A stretch of 64,000 nt of DNA, from the NCBI GenBank assembly GCA_035623985.1, contig DASPSJ010000043.1, forward strand, positions 1-64,000. Reading direction: 5' to 3'. The translations under genes were made by a program, and so were the position numbers. Every line of letters starts with the position of its first letter. The first letter of the stretch is position 1. This stretch comes from DAHUYF01 sp035623985 (GTDB lineage: Bacteria; Pseudomonadota; Alphaproteobacteria; ATCC43930; CGMCC-115725). Of the stretch, positions 27,337 to 35,665 are shown piece by piece. Under the pieces are notes generated by a model. That model saw nothing but the letters and a program-made list of their open reading frames with translations. It was not told the origin of the DNA and did no database searches.

Positions 27337-28548
27337 TTGCCTGGCCGGCTCGTTCGGCGCTCGATCATCGCGATGGTTCTGGCCTCGACGATGGCGGCGG
27401 CACTGCCGGCTGCCGCCGAGGAGGACTCGACGGCGACGCTGCGCATCGGGTTTCTCGCGCAGGCGGTGAAACGACCGCCGCCGCAGCCCTATCTCGACGC
27501 GCCGCCCGCCGATGAGGGCGTCGCCGGCGCGCGGCTCGCGATCGACGACGACAACACCACGGGACGCTTCACCGGCCAGCGCTTCGTGCTCGAGGAGGCG
27601 ACGGTGCCGGAGAGCGGCGACGTCGCCGACGGCTTCCGCAAGCTTGCCGGCGAGGGCATCCGCTTCGTCGCGACCGACCTGCCGGCCGGCGCGTTGCTCG
27701 CGGTTGCCGACCTGCCCGAGGCAAAAGGCGTCACGCTTTTCAATGCCGGCGCGAGCGACGACGCGCTTCGCGCCGAGAAATGCCGCGCCAATCTCCTGCA
27801 CACCCTGCCGAGCCGCGCCATGCTGGCGGACGGGCTTATCGAATATCTGGTGACCAAGCAGTGGCGCAACGTCCTTCTCGTCACCGGTCCGACCGAGGCG
27901 GACCGCGCCTATGCGGCGGCGGTGAAGCGCGCGATCGAGAAGTTCCATGCGCGGCTCGTCGCCGACAATCCCTGGACCTACCAGCCGGGGGCGCGACGCT
28001 CGGATACCGGCCACTACGCCATCGGCGCCGAGGTGGCGCGCTTCACGCAAGGCTTCAGCTATGACGTTCTGGTCGTCGCCGACGAGGATGACGAGTTCGG
28101 CGACTATCTCGCCTACGCGACCTATGATCCGCGGCCCGTCGCGGGGACGCATGGGCTCGTCGCCACCGGTTGGGCGCGGCCGCATCAGGAATGGGGCGCG
28201 ACGCAGCTCCAGGACCGCTTCCTGCACGCGGCGAAGCGCTGGATGACCGACCGCGACTATGCCGCTTGGCTGGCGGTGCGCGCCGTGGGCGAGGCGGCGA
28301 CGCGGACGCGGTCGATCGATCCCGGCGCGATCGCGGCCTATTTGCGCGGCGAGGCGTTCGAGCTCGGCGGCTATAAGGGCCTGCCGCTGAGCTTCCGTCC
28401 CTGGGACGGCCAGATGCGCCAGGCGATCCTGCTGGCCGATGCGCGCGCGCTGGTCTCGGTCTCGCCGCAGCCCGCCTTCCTGCATCAATTCTCGGTGCTC
28501 GACACGCTCGGCATCGATCGTCCGGAGAGCCAATGCCATTTCCATTGA
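27337..28548 (+). CDS. PQQ/methanol-oxidation-linked ABC substrate-binding protein (LutA-like)
   Basis: A 403-residue periplasmic protein of the Leu-binding fold, of the type found next to PQQ alcohol dehydrogenases. TTG 27337 has GAGGGAGG seven bases upstream and gives a signal peptide (RRSIIAMVLASTMAAALPAAA). The body has LRIGFLAQAVKRPP, ARLAIDDDNTTGRFTGQ, EYLVTKQWRNVLLVTGPT and ends PESQCHFH. In Methylorubrum extorquens a related binding protein opens the lut cluster needed for lanthanide import. The acidic IDDDNTTG and ADEDDEFGD stretches could bind a metal, but this is inference. It overlaps the propeller gene by 16 bases. Confidence 0.85.
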   Translation: MPGRLVRRSIIAMVLASTMAAALPAAAEEDSTATLRIGFLAQAVKRPPPQPYLDAPPADEGVAGARLAIDDDNTTGRFTGQRFVLEEATVPESGDVADGFRKLAGEGIRFVATDLPAGALLAVADLPEAKGVTLFNAGASDDALRAEKCRANLLHTLPSRAMLADGLIEYLVTKQWRNVLLVTGPTEADRAYAAAVKRAIEKFHARLVADNPWTYQPGARRSDTGHYAIGAEVARFTQGFSYDVLVVADEDDEFGDYLAYATYDPRPVAGTHGLVATGWARPHQEWGATQLQDRFLHAAKRWMTDRDYAAWLAVRAVGEAATRTRSIDPGAIAAYLRGEAFELGGYKGLPLSFRPWDGQMRQAILLADARALVSVSPQPAFLHQFSVLDTLGIDRPESQCHFH

Positions 28549-29525
28549 CCGACGCAGGCGCCTGGCGCCGCCTGGCGATGCTTGCCGTCATCGCCGCGCT
28601 CGCCCCCGGCGCGGCCAAGGCGGAGACGGTGCTGGTATCGAACGAGAAAGGCAACTCGATCACCGTGCTCGACGGCGCCTCGCTCAAGGTCATCAAGACC
28701 GTGCCGGTCGGGCAGCGGCCCCGCGGCATCGTGCTCTCCAAGGACCAGCATACGCTTTATATCTGCGCCAGCGACGACGATGAGATCGACCAGCTCGACC
28801 TCGACAGCTACACCTTGAAGCAGCCGCTGCCGAGCGGCGCCGATCCCGAGAACTTCGCGTTGCATCCCGACGGCAAGCATCTCTACATTGCCAACGAAGA
28901 CAACAGCCTGGTGTCGATCGTCGATATCGAGCAACGCCGCGTCGTCGGCGAGATCGCCGTCGGCATCGAGCCCGAAGGCATGGGCATCAGCCCCGACGGC
29001 CGTTGGATCGTCAACACGTCCGAGACCACCAACATGGCGCATTTCATCGACAACGACACGCGCAAGGTGGTGGCAAACGTCCTGGTGGACAGCCGCCCCC
29101 GCCGCGCCGTCTGGACCGCGGACGGCAAGGAGGTCTGGGTCTCCTCCGAGATCGGCGGCTCGGTCAGCGTCATCGATCCCGAGACCCACGCGATCGCGCA
29201 CAAGATCAAATTCGCCGTCGCGGGCGTGCCGAAGGAGGCGGTGCAGGCGGTGGGAATCGCCATCACCCGGGATCGCAAGCTCGCCTTCGTCGCGCTCGGC
29301 CCGGCCAACCGCGTCGCGGTGGTCGACGCCCAGAGCTACGAGGTAAAGAAATACCTTCTGGTCGGACAGCGCGTGTGGAACCTCGCCTTCAACCATGACG
29401 AGAGCCGCCTCTATACGACGAACGGCGTGAGCAACGATATCTCGGAGATCGACGTTCCCGGCCTCAGCGTGCTGCAATCGGTGCCGGTCGGCGCCGAGCC
29501 TTGGGGCGTCGTGGTTCGGCCATGA
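28533..29525 (+). CDS. YVTN beta-propeller protein of the PQQ/lut-type ABC operon
   Basis: A 330-residue exported protein; the signal peptide ends at about residue 31 (APGAAKA). The mature part is a seven-bladed propeller of YVTN repeats: VLVSNEKGNSITVLDGAS, GIVLSKDQHTLYICAS, FALHPDGKHLYIANEDN, EGMGISPDGRWIVNTS and RLYTTNGVSNDISEIDV. The family is found only beside PQQ-dependent dehydrogenases and their ABC transporter. Start codons between the binding protein and ATPase genes overlap on both sides, so it is an integral part of the operon. It probably acts in the periplasm as a binding or shuttle protein. Confidence 0.88.
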   Translation: MPFPLTDAGAWRRLAMLAVIAALAPGAAKAETVLVSNEKGNSITVLDGASLKVIKTVPVGQRPRGIVLSKDQHTLYICASDDDEIDQLDLDSYTLKQPLPSGADPENFALHPDGKHLYIANEDNSLVSIVDIEQRRVVGEIAVGIEPEGMGISPDGRWIVNTSETTNMAHFIDNDTRKVVANVLVDSRPRRAVWTADGKEVWVSSEIGGSVSVIDPETHAIAHKIKFAVAGVPKEAVQAVGIAITRDRKLAFVALGPANRVAVVDAQSYEVKKYLLVGQRVWNLAFNHDESRLYTTNGVSNDISEIDVPGLSVLQSVPVGAEPWGVVVRP

Positions 29526-30322
29526 CCGAGGCCGGCGCCAGCCTCGCGCCAAAGCCGGAGCCCGCGGCCACGCCGCGCCCGCGCGCCGAGGAGGCGGCGC
29601 TCGCCGTCGAGGATCTGACCCACGCCTTCGGGGCGCGCGAAGTCTTGCGGCAGGTGTCTTTCGCCATTCGTCCCGGCGGATTCACCGTGCTGCTCGGCCT
29701 CAACGGCGCCGGTAAGACCACGCTCTTCTCGCTCGTCACCCGCCTCTATGACCACCGCACCGGCGCCGTTCGCGTCTTCGGCGCCGAGATCAAGCAGCAC
29801 CCCTCCGAGGCGCTTGCCCGCATCGGCGTCGTCTTCCAGCAGCCGACCCTCGATCTCGACCTCACGCTTGCCCAGAACCTGCGCTATCACGCGGCGCTGC
29901 ACGGGCTGCCGCGCCGGCTCGCCGCCGAGCGGATTGCCCGCGAGGTCGAGCGCGTCGGCTTGAGCGACCGGCTCGGCGACAAGGTGCGGCAATTGAGCGG
30001 CGGCCAGCGACGGCGCGTCGAGATCGCGCGCGCGCTGCTGCATCAGCCGCGCCTGCTGCTGCTCGACGAGCCGACCGTCGGCCTCGACATTGCCAGCCGC
30101 CAGTTTCTGCTCGACCATGTGCGGCGGCTGTGCCGCGAGGAGGGGCTCGCGGTGCTCTGGGCGACGCATCTCATCGACGAGGTCGATCCCGAGGGGCAGG
30201 TCATCGTGCTTCACCAGGGACGCATCCTGGCGCAGGGCGCGGTGGGCGAGGTCGTCCGGGCCGCCGGCGCGAGCTCCATGCGCGCCGCCTTCGACGCCCT
30301 GACGCGAAGCGCGGCCCCATGA
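29522..30322 (+). CDS. ABC transporter ATP-binding protein of the PQQ/lut-type system (LutE-like)
   Basis: A 266-residue ATPase. Walker A is LGLNGAGKTTLF near 60, the signature LSGGQRRRVEIAR near 160 and Walker B LLLLDEPTVGLD near 180. It resembles the DrrA/NodI branch usually coupled to ABC-2 permeases. The ATG at 29522 overlaps the propeller stop and its own stop overlaps the permease start (ATGA), so expression is coupled. It drives the membrane protein encoded next; direction of transport is not evident from sequence. Confidence 0.92.
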   Translation: MTEAGASLAPKPEPAATPRPRAEEAALAVEDLTHAFGAREVLRQVSFAIRPGGFTVLLGLNGAGKTTLFSLVTRLYDHRTGAVRVFGAEIKQHPSEALARIGVVFQQPTLDLDLTLAQNLRYHAALHGLPRRLAAERIAREVERVGLSDRLGDKVRQLSGGQRRRVEIARALLHQPRLLLLDEPTVGLDIASRQFLLDHVRRLCREEGLAVLWATHLIDEVDPEGQVIVLHQGRILAQGAVGEVVRAAGASSMRAAFDALTRSAAP

Positions 30323-31125
30323 GCCCGGCGCATTACGGGCGCTGCCTCCTCGGTGTCATCGAACGCGAGGGCCTGCGCTTCATCAACCAGCGCGGCCGCT
30401 TCGTCGCGGCGCTGGTGCGGCCGCTGGTCTGGCTGCTGATCTTCGCCACCGGCTTTCATTTCGTGCTCGGCGTCTCGATCATCCCGCCCTACCGCACCTA
30501 TGTGCCCTATGAGGTCTATATCGCGCCGGGGCTCATCGGCATGATCCAGCTCTTCCAGGGCATGCAAAGCTCGCTCTCCATGGTCTATGACCGCGAGATG
30601 GGCAGCATGCGGACGCTGCTGGTGAGCCCGCTGCCGCGCTGGTACCTGCTGGTCGCGAAGCTGCTGGCCGGCGTCATCGTCTCGGTGCTGCAGGCCTATG
30701 TCTTCCTCGCCATCGCCTGGTTCTGGGAGATCGAGCCGCCGGCCATCGGTTATCTCACGGTGCTGCCCGCGCTCATCCTTTCCGGCATGATGCTGGGAGC
30801 GCTGGGGTTGCTGCTCTCTTCGGCGATCCGCCAGCTCGAGAATTTCGCCGGGGTGATGAATTTCGTGATCTTTCCGATGTTCTTCGCTTCCTCGGCGCTC
30901 TATCCCCTCTGGCGCGTCCAGGAGGCGAGCCTGCCGCTTTATTACATCTGCAGCCTCAATCCCTTCACCCATGCGGTCGAGCTCATCCGCTTCGCGCTGT
31001 ACGGCCAGATCGATTGGGTCTCGGCGGCAGCGGTCGTCGCGGCGCTCCTGGTGTTCATGGGGCTCGCGATCTACGGCTACGATCCCGGGCGCGGCATGAT
31101 GCTGCGCCGGGCGGCGGCCGAATGA
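30319..31125 (+). CDS. ABC-2 type permease of the PQQ/lut-type system (LutF-like)
   Basis: A 268-residue membrane protein with six predicted segments and the ABC-2 motif region (VYDREMGSMRTLLVSPLPRWYLLVAKL, then FPMFFASSALYPLW and LNPFTHAVELIRFALYG). Such permeases normally export, yet this operon also has a Leu-binding-type periplasmic protein, an uncommon pairing. In Methylorubrum the related LutF is needed for lanthanide uptake into the cytoplasm. ATGA overlaps on both sides. Confidence 0.9.
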   Translation: MSPAHYGRCLLGVIEREGLRFINQRGRFVAALVRPLVWLLIFATGFHFVLGVSIIPPYRTYVPYEVYIAPGLIGMIQLFQGMQSSLSMVYDREMGSMRTLLVSPLPRWYLLVAKLLAGVIVSVLQAYVFLAIAWFWEIEPPAIGYLTVLPALILSGMMLGALGLLLSSAIRQLENFAGVMNFVIFPMFFASSALYPLWRVQEASLPLYYICSLNPFTHAVELIRFALYGQIDWVSAAAVVAALLVFMGLAIYGYDPGRGMMLRRAAAE

Positions 31126-31736
31126 AGCGCGCGCTGCTTCTGCTGGCGGGGTTGGCGCCGCTCTGGACCGCGAGCGCGGGCGCCGCCGCTCCCGGCGCCG
31201 ATCCCGACTGGCCTTGCCAGCAGGTTCTGGTGCCGGTGTTGAGCGCCGACATGCTGTGGCGCGGTCCGCCCATCGAAAAGGCGGGCGACTGGCAGGCCGA
31301 TCCCGAGGTGGCGGCGCTCGTCCGTCGCATCGCGCCGCGCGATGTCACGGTCGAAGCGGGCGAGGCGGCGATCGGCGCCTTCGCGGCAACGCTCGGTGCC
31401 GACAAGGCGAGGCGCCTGACGCTGGTCTTTGCCGGCCTCCTCGACGAGACCAACCGCGACCGCAGCGAGGTAATCGAGCGCCTCAAGGATCTGGCCCGGC
31501 GGCAGCGCAATCTCGCCGCGCTCATCGACCGCCTCACCACCGAGCTTGACGCCGCGCCGGCGGAGCCGGGCGGCGAGGCGTCGGCGTCGCAAACCGAGCT
31601 GCAGCAGCGCTGGAGCTTCACCTCGCGCTCCTATGCCGAGATGCAGCGCACGATGCGCTATGCCTGCGAGGTGCCGCGCACGCTCGACGCGCGTCTCGGC
31701 GCCTACGCGCATGTCCTCGAGGCGGCGCTGCCGTGA
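31122..31736 (+). CDS. Exported protein of the PQQ/lut-type operon (LutG-like position)
   Basis: A 204-residue protein with a signal peptide (RALLLLAGLAPLWTASAGAAA). The remainder is helical and charged: ADPEVAALVRRIAPRDVTVEAGEAAIGAFAA, then a heptad-like stretch about 115-160 and QRWSFTSRSYAEMQRTMRYACEVP. Two cysteines (WPCQQ and YACEV) could form a disulfide. It is the last gene of the operon and ends four bases before a convergent gene. I recognise no domain; its place matches exported unknown proteins of the lut cluster. Confidence 0.75.
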   Translation: MKRALLLLAGLAPLWTASAGAAAPGADPDWPCQQVLVPVLSADMLWRGPPIEKAGDWQADPEVAALVRRIAPRDVTVEAGEAAIGAFAATLGADKARRLTLVFAGLLDETNRDRSEVIERLKDLARRQRNLAALIDRLTTELDAAPAEPGGEASASQTELQQRWSFTSRSYAEMQRTMRYACEVPRTLDARLGAYAHVLEAALP

Positions 31737-31740
31737 GCGG

Positions 31741-32319
31741 TCAAGGGCGGCCGGCGGCGGGCGTTGCTTCCTCGGTCGGCAGCCCCGCCGCCTCCCAGCC
31801 GCCGGTGCCGTCTCGATACCAATAGAGCCGCGTATAACCGTAGCCGGCGGCGCGCTTGGTGGCGTTCCAGCTCATCCAGCAATCGGCGAGACAATAGAGC
31901 ACCACCGGCCTCGAAGTGTCGCCGCCGGTGGCGGCCGCAAGGCCGTCGCGGAAATAGTCCTCGAGCGCCGGGCTCAACGCGCCGCGCCCGACTTCCGGCA
32001 GCCACAAGCTGCCGGGAATGTCACGCCGCGGCACCGGCTTCCACAGCGCGTCCGGCGGCAGCCCCTCCGGCCGCCGCGGCGCCGGGAGCACGTCGACAAA
32101 GACCGCCCGCCGCTCGTGCCACAGCGCCTCGGCTTCGGCCGTGCCGATGGCGCTGCCGCCGGCGACGGTGGCCGGCACCGGCGCGCGATAGGCGTCGAGG
32201 CGATAGCTCGCGGGCTCCGGCGGCGCCTGCGCGGCGGCGGCGGTCGCCAGCAGCGCCAGGGCGGCGGCACTCGCCGCGCGACAGCGGCGGCGCCTCATCC
32301 TCGTGCGCCGCGGGTCCAT
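31741..32319 (-). CDS. PQQ-dependent catabolism-associated CXXCW-motif protein
   Basis: A 192-residue exported, rhodanese-like protein found with PQQ alcohol dehydrogenases. The family motif is seen as YCLADCWMSWNATKRAAGYG near residue 150, two Cys three residues apart followed by Trp; the lead part has FVDVLPAPRRPEGLPPDALWKPVPRRDIPGSLW. The signal peptide is Arg-rich then Ala-rich (about 8-30). Possible roles are sulfur handling or electron transfer in the periplasm. It is downstream of xoxJ on the minus strand, 20 bases apart, and convergent with the exported protein before it. Confidence 0.85.
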   Translation of the reverse strand: MDPRRTRMRRRRCRAASAAALALLATAAAAQAPPEPASYRLDAYRAPVPATVAGGSAIGTAEAEALWHERRAVFVDVLPAPRRPEGLPPDALWKPVPRRDIPGSLWLPEVGRGALSPALEDYFRDGLAAATGGDTSRPVVLYCLADCWMSWNATKRAAGYGYTRLYWYRDGTGGWEAAGLPTEEATPAAGRP

Positions 32320-32339
32320 CCGACGTCCCGGACAGGCTC

Positions 32340-33173
32340 CTAACGCTGCAACAGCGCGCCCTGCTCGTCGAGGAGCGGCACGCCGTAGTCGCGCAGAACG
32401 GCAGCGATCTCATCGCGGCGGGTGGCGATCGCGCCGTTGATTCGGCGGCGCCAGTCGCTCTCGCCGTTCCGGACGCCCATGGCGATGTGGTAGGCAAGGC
32501 GCGGCATGCCCGGCTCGTCCCGTAGCTGCACCATCGCCAGCGGCAGCTTGTCGTGCTTGATGTAATAGCCGGCAAACGGCCCCCACAGCATGCCGGCGTC
32601 GATGGCGCCCTCGGCGATGTCGGTCAGCATCTGATGCGCCGGGGATTCGTAGCGCGTGTCGACGGTGAGCGCGTAAGGCCGCGCATTCGCCATCAGCGAA
32701 TGACGCACGAGCAGATCGGAAGGCGGCGTGCCGCTGATGACGCCGATATGGAGCGACTTCAGCGCGGGATCGTCAAGATCGGCGGAGACCGGCTTGTCGG
32801 CGCGGAAGACCAGCATATAGCTGGTGTAGTAGTAGGGCGTCGTCGTCTGCATGAGCTCGTCGCCCGCCACCGTGCCCATGACGAGGTCGCAGCGTCCTGC
32901 CTGCAACCCGTTGCGCACAAAGCCAATGATCTGCGGGAACCAGAAATATTTGACGGGAAGCGACAGGTCGCGCCCCAGCAGCTCCGCGATCTTGTTCTCA
33001 AAGCCGTCGCCGCGCTCGTTCGAAAAGGGCAAATTGCTGGGATCGGCGCAGACGCGCAGCTCGCTGCGCGGCTGGCTTTCGCCCATGGGCGGTTGCGCCA
33101 TGGCGGCATTCGCCGCGGCCAGCGCCGCGACGGCCGTCGCCGAGAACAGGCGGAACAGAGGGTGGATGAGCAC
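32340..33173 (-). CDS. xoxJ: XoxJ periplasmic binding-like protein
   Basis: A 277-residue periplasmic protein of the solute-binding family 3 fold, specific to methanol oxidation systems (MxaJ/XoxJ). Signal peptide to about residue 26; then LRVCADPSNLPFSNERGDGFENKIAELLGRDL, the standard opening, and GVISGTPPSDLL and AIDAGMLWGPFAGYY. Work on Methylorubrum shows XoxJ helps form active XoxF, perhaps by binding the immature enzyme. It lies between xoxG and the CXXCW gene in the same orientation, the usual xoxFGJ order. Confidence 0.93.
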   Translation of the reverse strand: MLIHPLFRLFSATAVAALAAANAAMAQPPMGESQPRSELRVCADPSNLPFSNERGDGFENKIAELLGRDLSLPVKYFWFPQIIGFVRNGLQAGRCDLVMGTVAGDELMQTTTPYYYTSYMLVFRADKPVSADLDDPALKSLHIGVISGTPPSDLLVRHSLMANARPYALTVDTRYESPAHQMLTDIAEGAIDAGMLWGPFAGYYIKHDKLPLAMVQLRDEPGMPRLAYHIAMGVRNGESDWRRRINGAIATRRDEIAAVLRDYGVPLLDEQGALLQR

Positions 33174-33211
33174 GCGCTACCTCCTCGCCGGCGCCTGCCG
33201 GCCGCGACCCT

Positions 33212-33643
33212 CTATTGTTGCCCGATGCGCGGCGGACGCCCGCGGTCGAGCACGCCGTCCGAGCGCGCCTTCAGATAGGCGTAGATGTCGTCGAGATAGT
33301 ACATCACATCCTCGACCTCGCCGAAGGGCGGCATGACCTTGTCGGCGGCCGCGTTGACCTCCATCCGGCCGTTGACGACGACCTCTTTGAACTGATCTTC
33401 GTCGATATGCTTCAGTGATTCCGTGAGATCGGGCGCGTAGGAGCTGCCGGCGCCGTCGGGCCCGTGACAGCGCAAACAGGATTCCGTGTAACGCCGCCAG
33501 CCATTGTAGGTGTGCGGGTCGACTTTGCCGTCCTTTACCGTGTAGGGCTTCTCGCCGTTTTCCTCCGCCGCCGGGACGACGGCGCCCGCCCAGGCAAGCA
33601 GGCCGATCCCGACAAGCGCTGCGCCGCACAGACGCCACCTCAT
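33212..33643 (-). CDS. xoxG: XoxG cytochrome c, electron acceptor of XoxF
   Basis: A 143-residue single-heme periplasmic cytochrome. The signal peptide ends at about VVPAA; heme binding is CLRCH near residue 56, and a Met ligand is likely in KVMPPFGEVED near 105. It receives electrons from PQQ in XoxF and passes them to the terminal oxidase chain. The ATG at 33643 has GGGAGG six bases upstream; two other in-frame ATGs at 33649 and 33676 are less well placed. It is shorter than MxaG (cytochrome cL). A perfect hairpin lies between xoxF and this gene. Confidence 0.93.
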   Translation of the reverse strand: MRWRLCGAALVGIGLLAWAGAVVPAAEENGEKPYTVKDGKVDPHTYNGWRRYTESCLRCHGPDGAGSSYAPDLTESLKHIDEDQFKEVVVNGRMEVNAAADKVMPPFGEVEDVMYYLDDIYAYLKARSDGVLDRGRPPRIGQQ

Positions 33644-33679
33644 GCGCATCCTCCCGCGAAGCCCGTCGATTGGCATGGA

Positions 33680-33727
33680 GAGAACAGGAAAGGGGAGACC
33701 GGCATCTCGTTCTTGCCGAGATGCCGG
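33680..33727 (-). terminator. Hairpin with U-rich tail between xoxF and xoxG
   Basis: On the minus strand, CCGGCATCTCG and CGAGATGCCGG form a perfect 11-base stem (33699-33709 with 33717-33727) with a seven-base loop. It is followed by TCTCCCCTTTTCC, a T-rich tail. This fits a Rho-independent terminator or attenuator for xoxF, allowing much more dehydrogenase than cytochrome to be made. A second nine-base stem (CCATCGCGC at 33744-33752 with GCGCGATGG at 33770-33778) sits directly after the xoxF stop and may protect the 3' end. Confidence 0.7.
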
Positions 33728-33781
33728 CCGCCTCAGTCTCGAGCCATCGCGCCCGTCATCGCTGCGAGCGCGCGATGGTCA

Positions 33782-35563
33782 TCAGGGCAATGCAAAGACC
33801 GTCAGCACGCCGCCGAGCTGGGTATAGTTGGCGAGCGACTTGTAAGCGCCCACCGCACCCAGGCCGTCGGTGTCCTTGGTCAAGCCCGCCGCCATGCCGA
33901 TGCCGGCCCAACCGCCGACGCCGGACAGCACGGCGATGTATTGCTTGCCGCCATGCTCATAGGTCATGACGTTGCCGATGATGCCGGACGGGGTCTTGTA
34001 GCGATAAAGCTCCTTGCCCGTCTTCTCGTCGACGGCCTTCAGATAGCCCTCGAGCGTGCCGTAGAAGACGACGCCGCCGGCGGTCGCGAGCGCGCCGGAC
34101 CAGACCGAGAAGGGTTCCGGATCCGACCACACGATCTTGCCGTTGCCGGCATCCCAGGCGATGAAGTTGCCGAGGTTGTTCTCACCCTTCGGCGGGAACA
34201 TCGACAGCGTCGCCCCGACATAGGGCTGGCCGGCGGTGTAGGAGACCTTGAAGGGCTCGTAGTCCATGCAGACGTGGTTGGTCGGGACGTAGAACAGCTT
34301 GGTCACCGGCGAGAACGCCGCCGGCTGCTGATCCTTGGATCCCAACGCCGCCGGGCAGATGCCCTGACTGTTGTGATCCTCGCCGCCCGCCTGCGTGCTG
34401 TACTCCTTCACCACCTCCGGCCGGCCGGTCGCCATGTCGACATGGGTCGCCCAGTTGACCCTCGGATCGTACTTCTCGGCCACCAGCAGCTCGCCCGTCT
34501 CGCGGTTCAGCGTATAGCCGAAGCCGTTGCGGTCGAAATGCACGAGCGCCTTGGTCTCCTTCCCCTTCACCGGGATGTCGGCCAGGATCATCTCGTTGAT
34601 GCCGTCATAGTCCCATTCGTCGTGCGGGGTCATCTGATAGACCCATTTGGCGACGCCGGTGTCGGGATTGCGCGCGAAGATGGTCATCGACCACTTGTTG
34701 TCGCCGGGCCGCTGCACCGGGTTCCAGGTGCTCGGATTGCCCGAGCCGTAATAGACCAGGTTGAGCTGCGGATCGTAGGAGTACCAACCCCAGGTCGCGC
34801 CGCCGCCGATCTTCCACTGATCGCCTTGCCAGGTGGCGGTCGAGGAGTTGGCGCCGACGGGCTTGCCCATCGCGGTCGTCTTGGCGTCGAACAGGATCTG
34901 GTCGTCGGGACCGACCGAGTAGGCGGTCCACGCCTTCTTGCCGTCCTTCAGCTCATAGGCGGTGACGCGGCCTTGCACGCCGAACTCGCCGCCGCTGATG
35001 CCGACGATGACCTTGTCCTTCACGATCATCGGCGCGGAGGTCATGGTCTCACCCTTCTTCGGGTCGCCGTTCTGGACCTTCCACACCTCCTTGCCGGTCT
35101 TGGCGTCGAGCGCCACCACCGTCGCATCGGCCTGGTCGAGGATGATCTTGCCGTCGCCATAGGCGACGCCGCGGTTGACGGTGTCGCAGCACATCACGGG
35201 GATCACCGAGGGATCCTGGCGCGGCTCGTATTTCCAGATGATGCGGCCGTTGTTGTTGAGATCGAGAGCGAACACGTTGTTCGGGAACGGCGTGTGCACG
35301 TACATGACATCGCCGATCACCAGCGGAGCGCCTTCGTGTCCGCGCAGCACGCCGGTCGAGAAGCTCCAGACCGGATGCAAATTCTGCACGTTCTGGGCGG
35401 TGATCTGCTTCAGCTCGCTGTAACGGTGATTGTCATAGGTACCCGTCGGCATCACCCACTGGTTCGGGTCCTTCTCTATCTTCAACAGCTCGTCATTGGC
35501 CAGCGCCCCGGTCATCGGCATAAAGGCGACCGCGGCAACCAAAAGATAACCTCTGGGTTTCAT
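33782..35563 (-). CDS. xoxF: Lanthanide-dependent PQQ methanol dehydrogenase XoxF
   Basis: A 593-residue periplasmic quinoprotein that oxidises methanol to formaldehyde (or formate) with PQQ and a lanthanide ion. The signal peptide ends near residue 22 (MTGALA). Eight W-motif blades are present. The vicinal disulfide Cys125-Cys126 (VMCCDTV) and the Asp318-Tyr319-Asp320 motif (EWDYDGINE) are visible; the second Asp marks lanthanide-type enzymes and is Ala in the calcium MxaF. The sequence closely resembles the XoxF5 clade. There is no mxaF or mxaI in the window. It is followed by a terminator-like hairpin and xoxG-xoxJ, and preceded by 262 bases of control region. Confidence 0.97.
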   Translation of the reverse strand: MKPRGYLLVAAVAFMPMTGALANDELLKIEKDPNQWVMPTGTYDNHRYSELKQITAQNVQNLHPVWSFSTGVLRGHEGAPLVIGDVMYVHTPFPNNVFALDLNNNGRIIWKYEPRQDPSVIPVMCCDTVNRGVAYGDGKIILDQADATVVALDAKTGKEVWKVQNGDPKKGETMTSAPMIVKDKVIVGISGGEFGVQGRVTAYELKDGKKAWTAYSVGPDDQILFDAKTTAMGKPVGANSSTATWQGDQWKIGGGATWGWYSYDPQLNLVYYGSGNPSTWNPVQRPGDNKWSMTIFARNPDTGVAKWVYQMTPHDEWDYDGINEMILADIPVKGKETKALVHFDRNGFGYTLNRETGELLVAEKYDPRVNWATHVDMATGRPEVVKEYSTQAGGEDHNSQGICPAALGSKDQQPAAFSPVTKLFYVPTNHVCMDYEPFKVSYTAGQPYVGATLSMFPPKGENNLGNFIAWDAGNGKIVWSDPEPFSVWSGALATAGGVVFYGTLEGYLKAVDEKTGKELYRYKTPSGIIGNVMTYEHGGKQYIAVLSGVGGWAGIGMAAGLTKDTDGLGAVGAYKSLANYTQLGGVLTVFALP

Positions 35564-35585
35564 CGCGTCCCTCCCGTAGTCTTTT

Positions 35586-35611
35586 GCGTAGCTGCTCTAC
35601 CGCGTAGCTGC
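35586..35611 (-). repeat. Direct repeat in the xoxF leader
   Basis: GCGTAGCTGC occurs at 35586-35595 and again at 35602-35611, with start points 16 bases apart. Just beyond, GCTGC-AAAATC-GCAGC forms a small inverted repeat (35607-35622). These lie 23-60 bases before the xoxF start and could be regulator sites or a leader RNA structure. Confidence 0.4.
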
Positions 35612-35649
35612 AAAATCGCAGCAGCCCAGCCGAGGCGGTCGCGGAGGTC

Positions 35650-35665
35650 GCGTCCTTAAGGACGC
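35650..35665. promoter_or_regulatory. 16-base perfect palindrome upstream of xoxF
   Basis: GCGTCCTTAAGGACGC is its own reverse complement and lies 87-102 bases before the xoxF start codon. A perfect two-fold site of this length in an otherwise gene-free region is a good candidate for a dimeric regulator's operator. Known xox regulators include two-component systems such as MxbDM; whether any binds this site is unknown. Confidence 0.5.

Noticed and set aside
33464..35659. 731-codon open frame on the plus strand opposite xoxF
   Set aside because: It is fully antisense to xoxF, His/Arg/Val-rich and without any domain; an effect of high GC.
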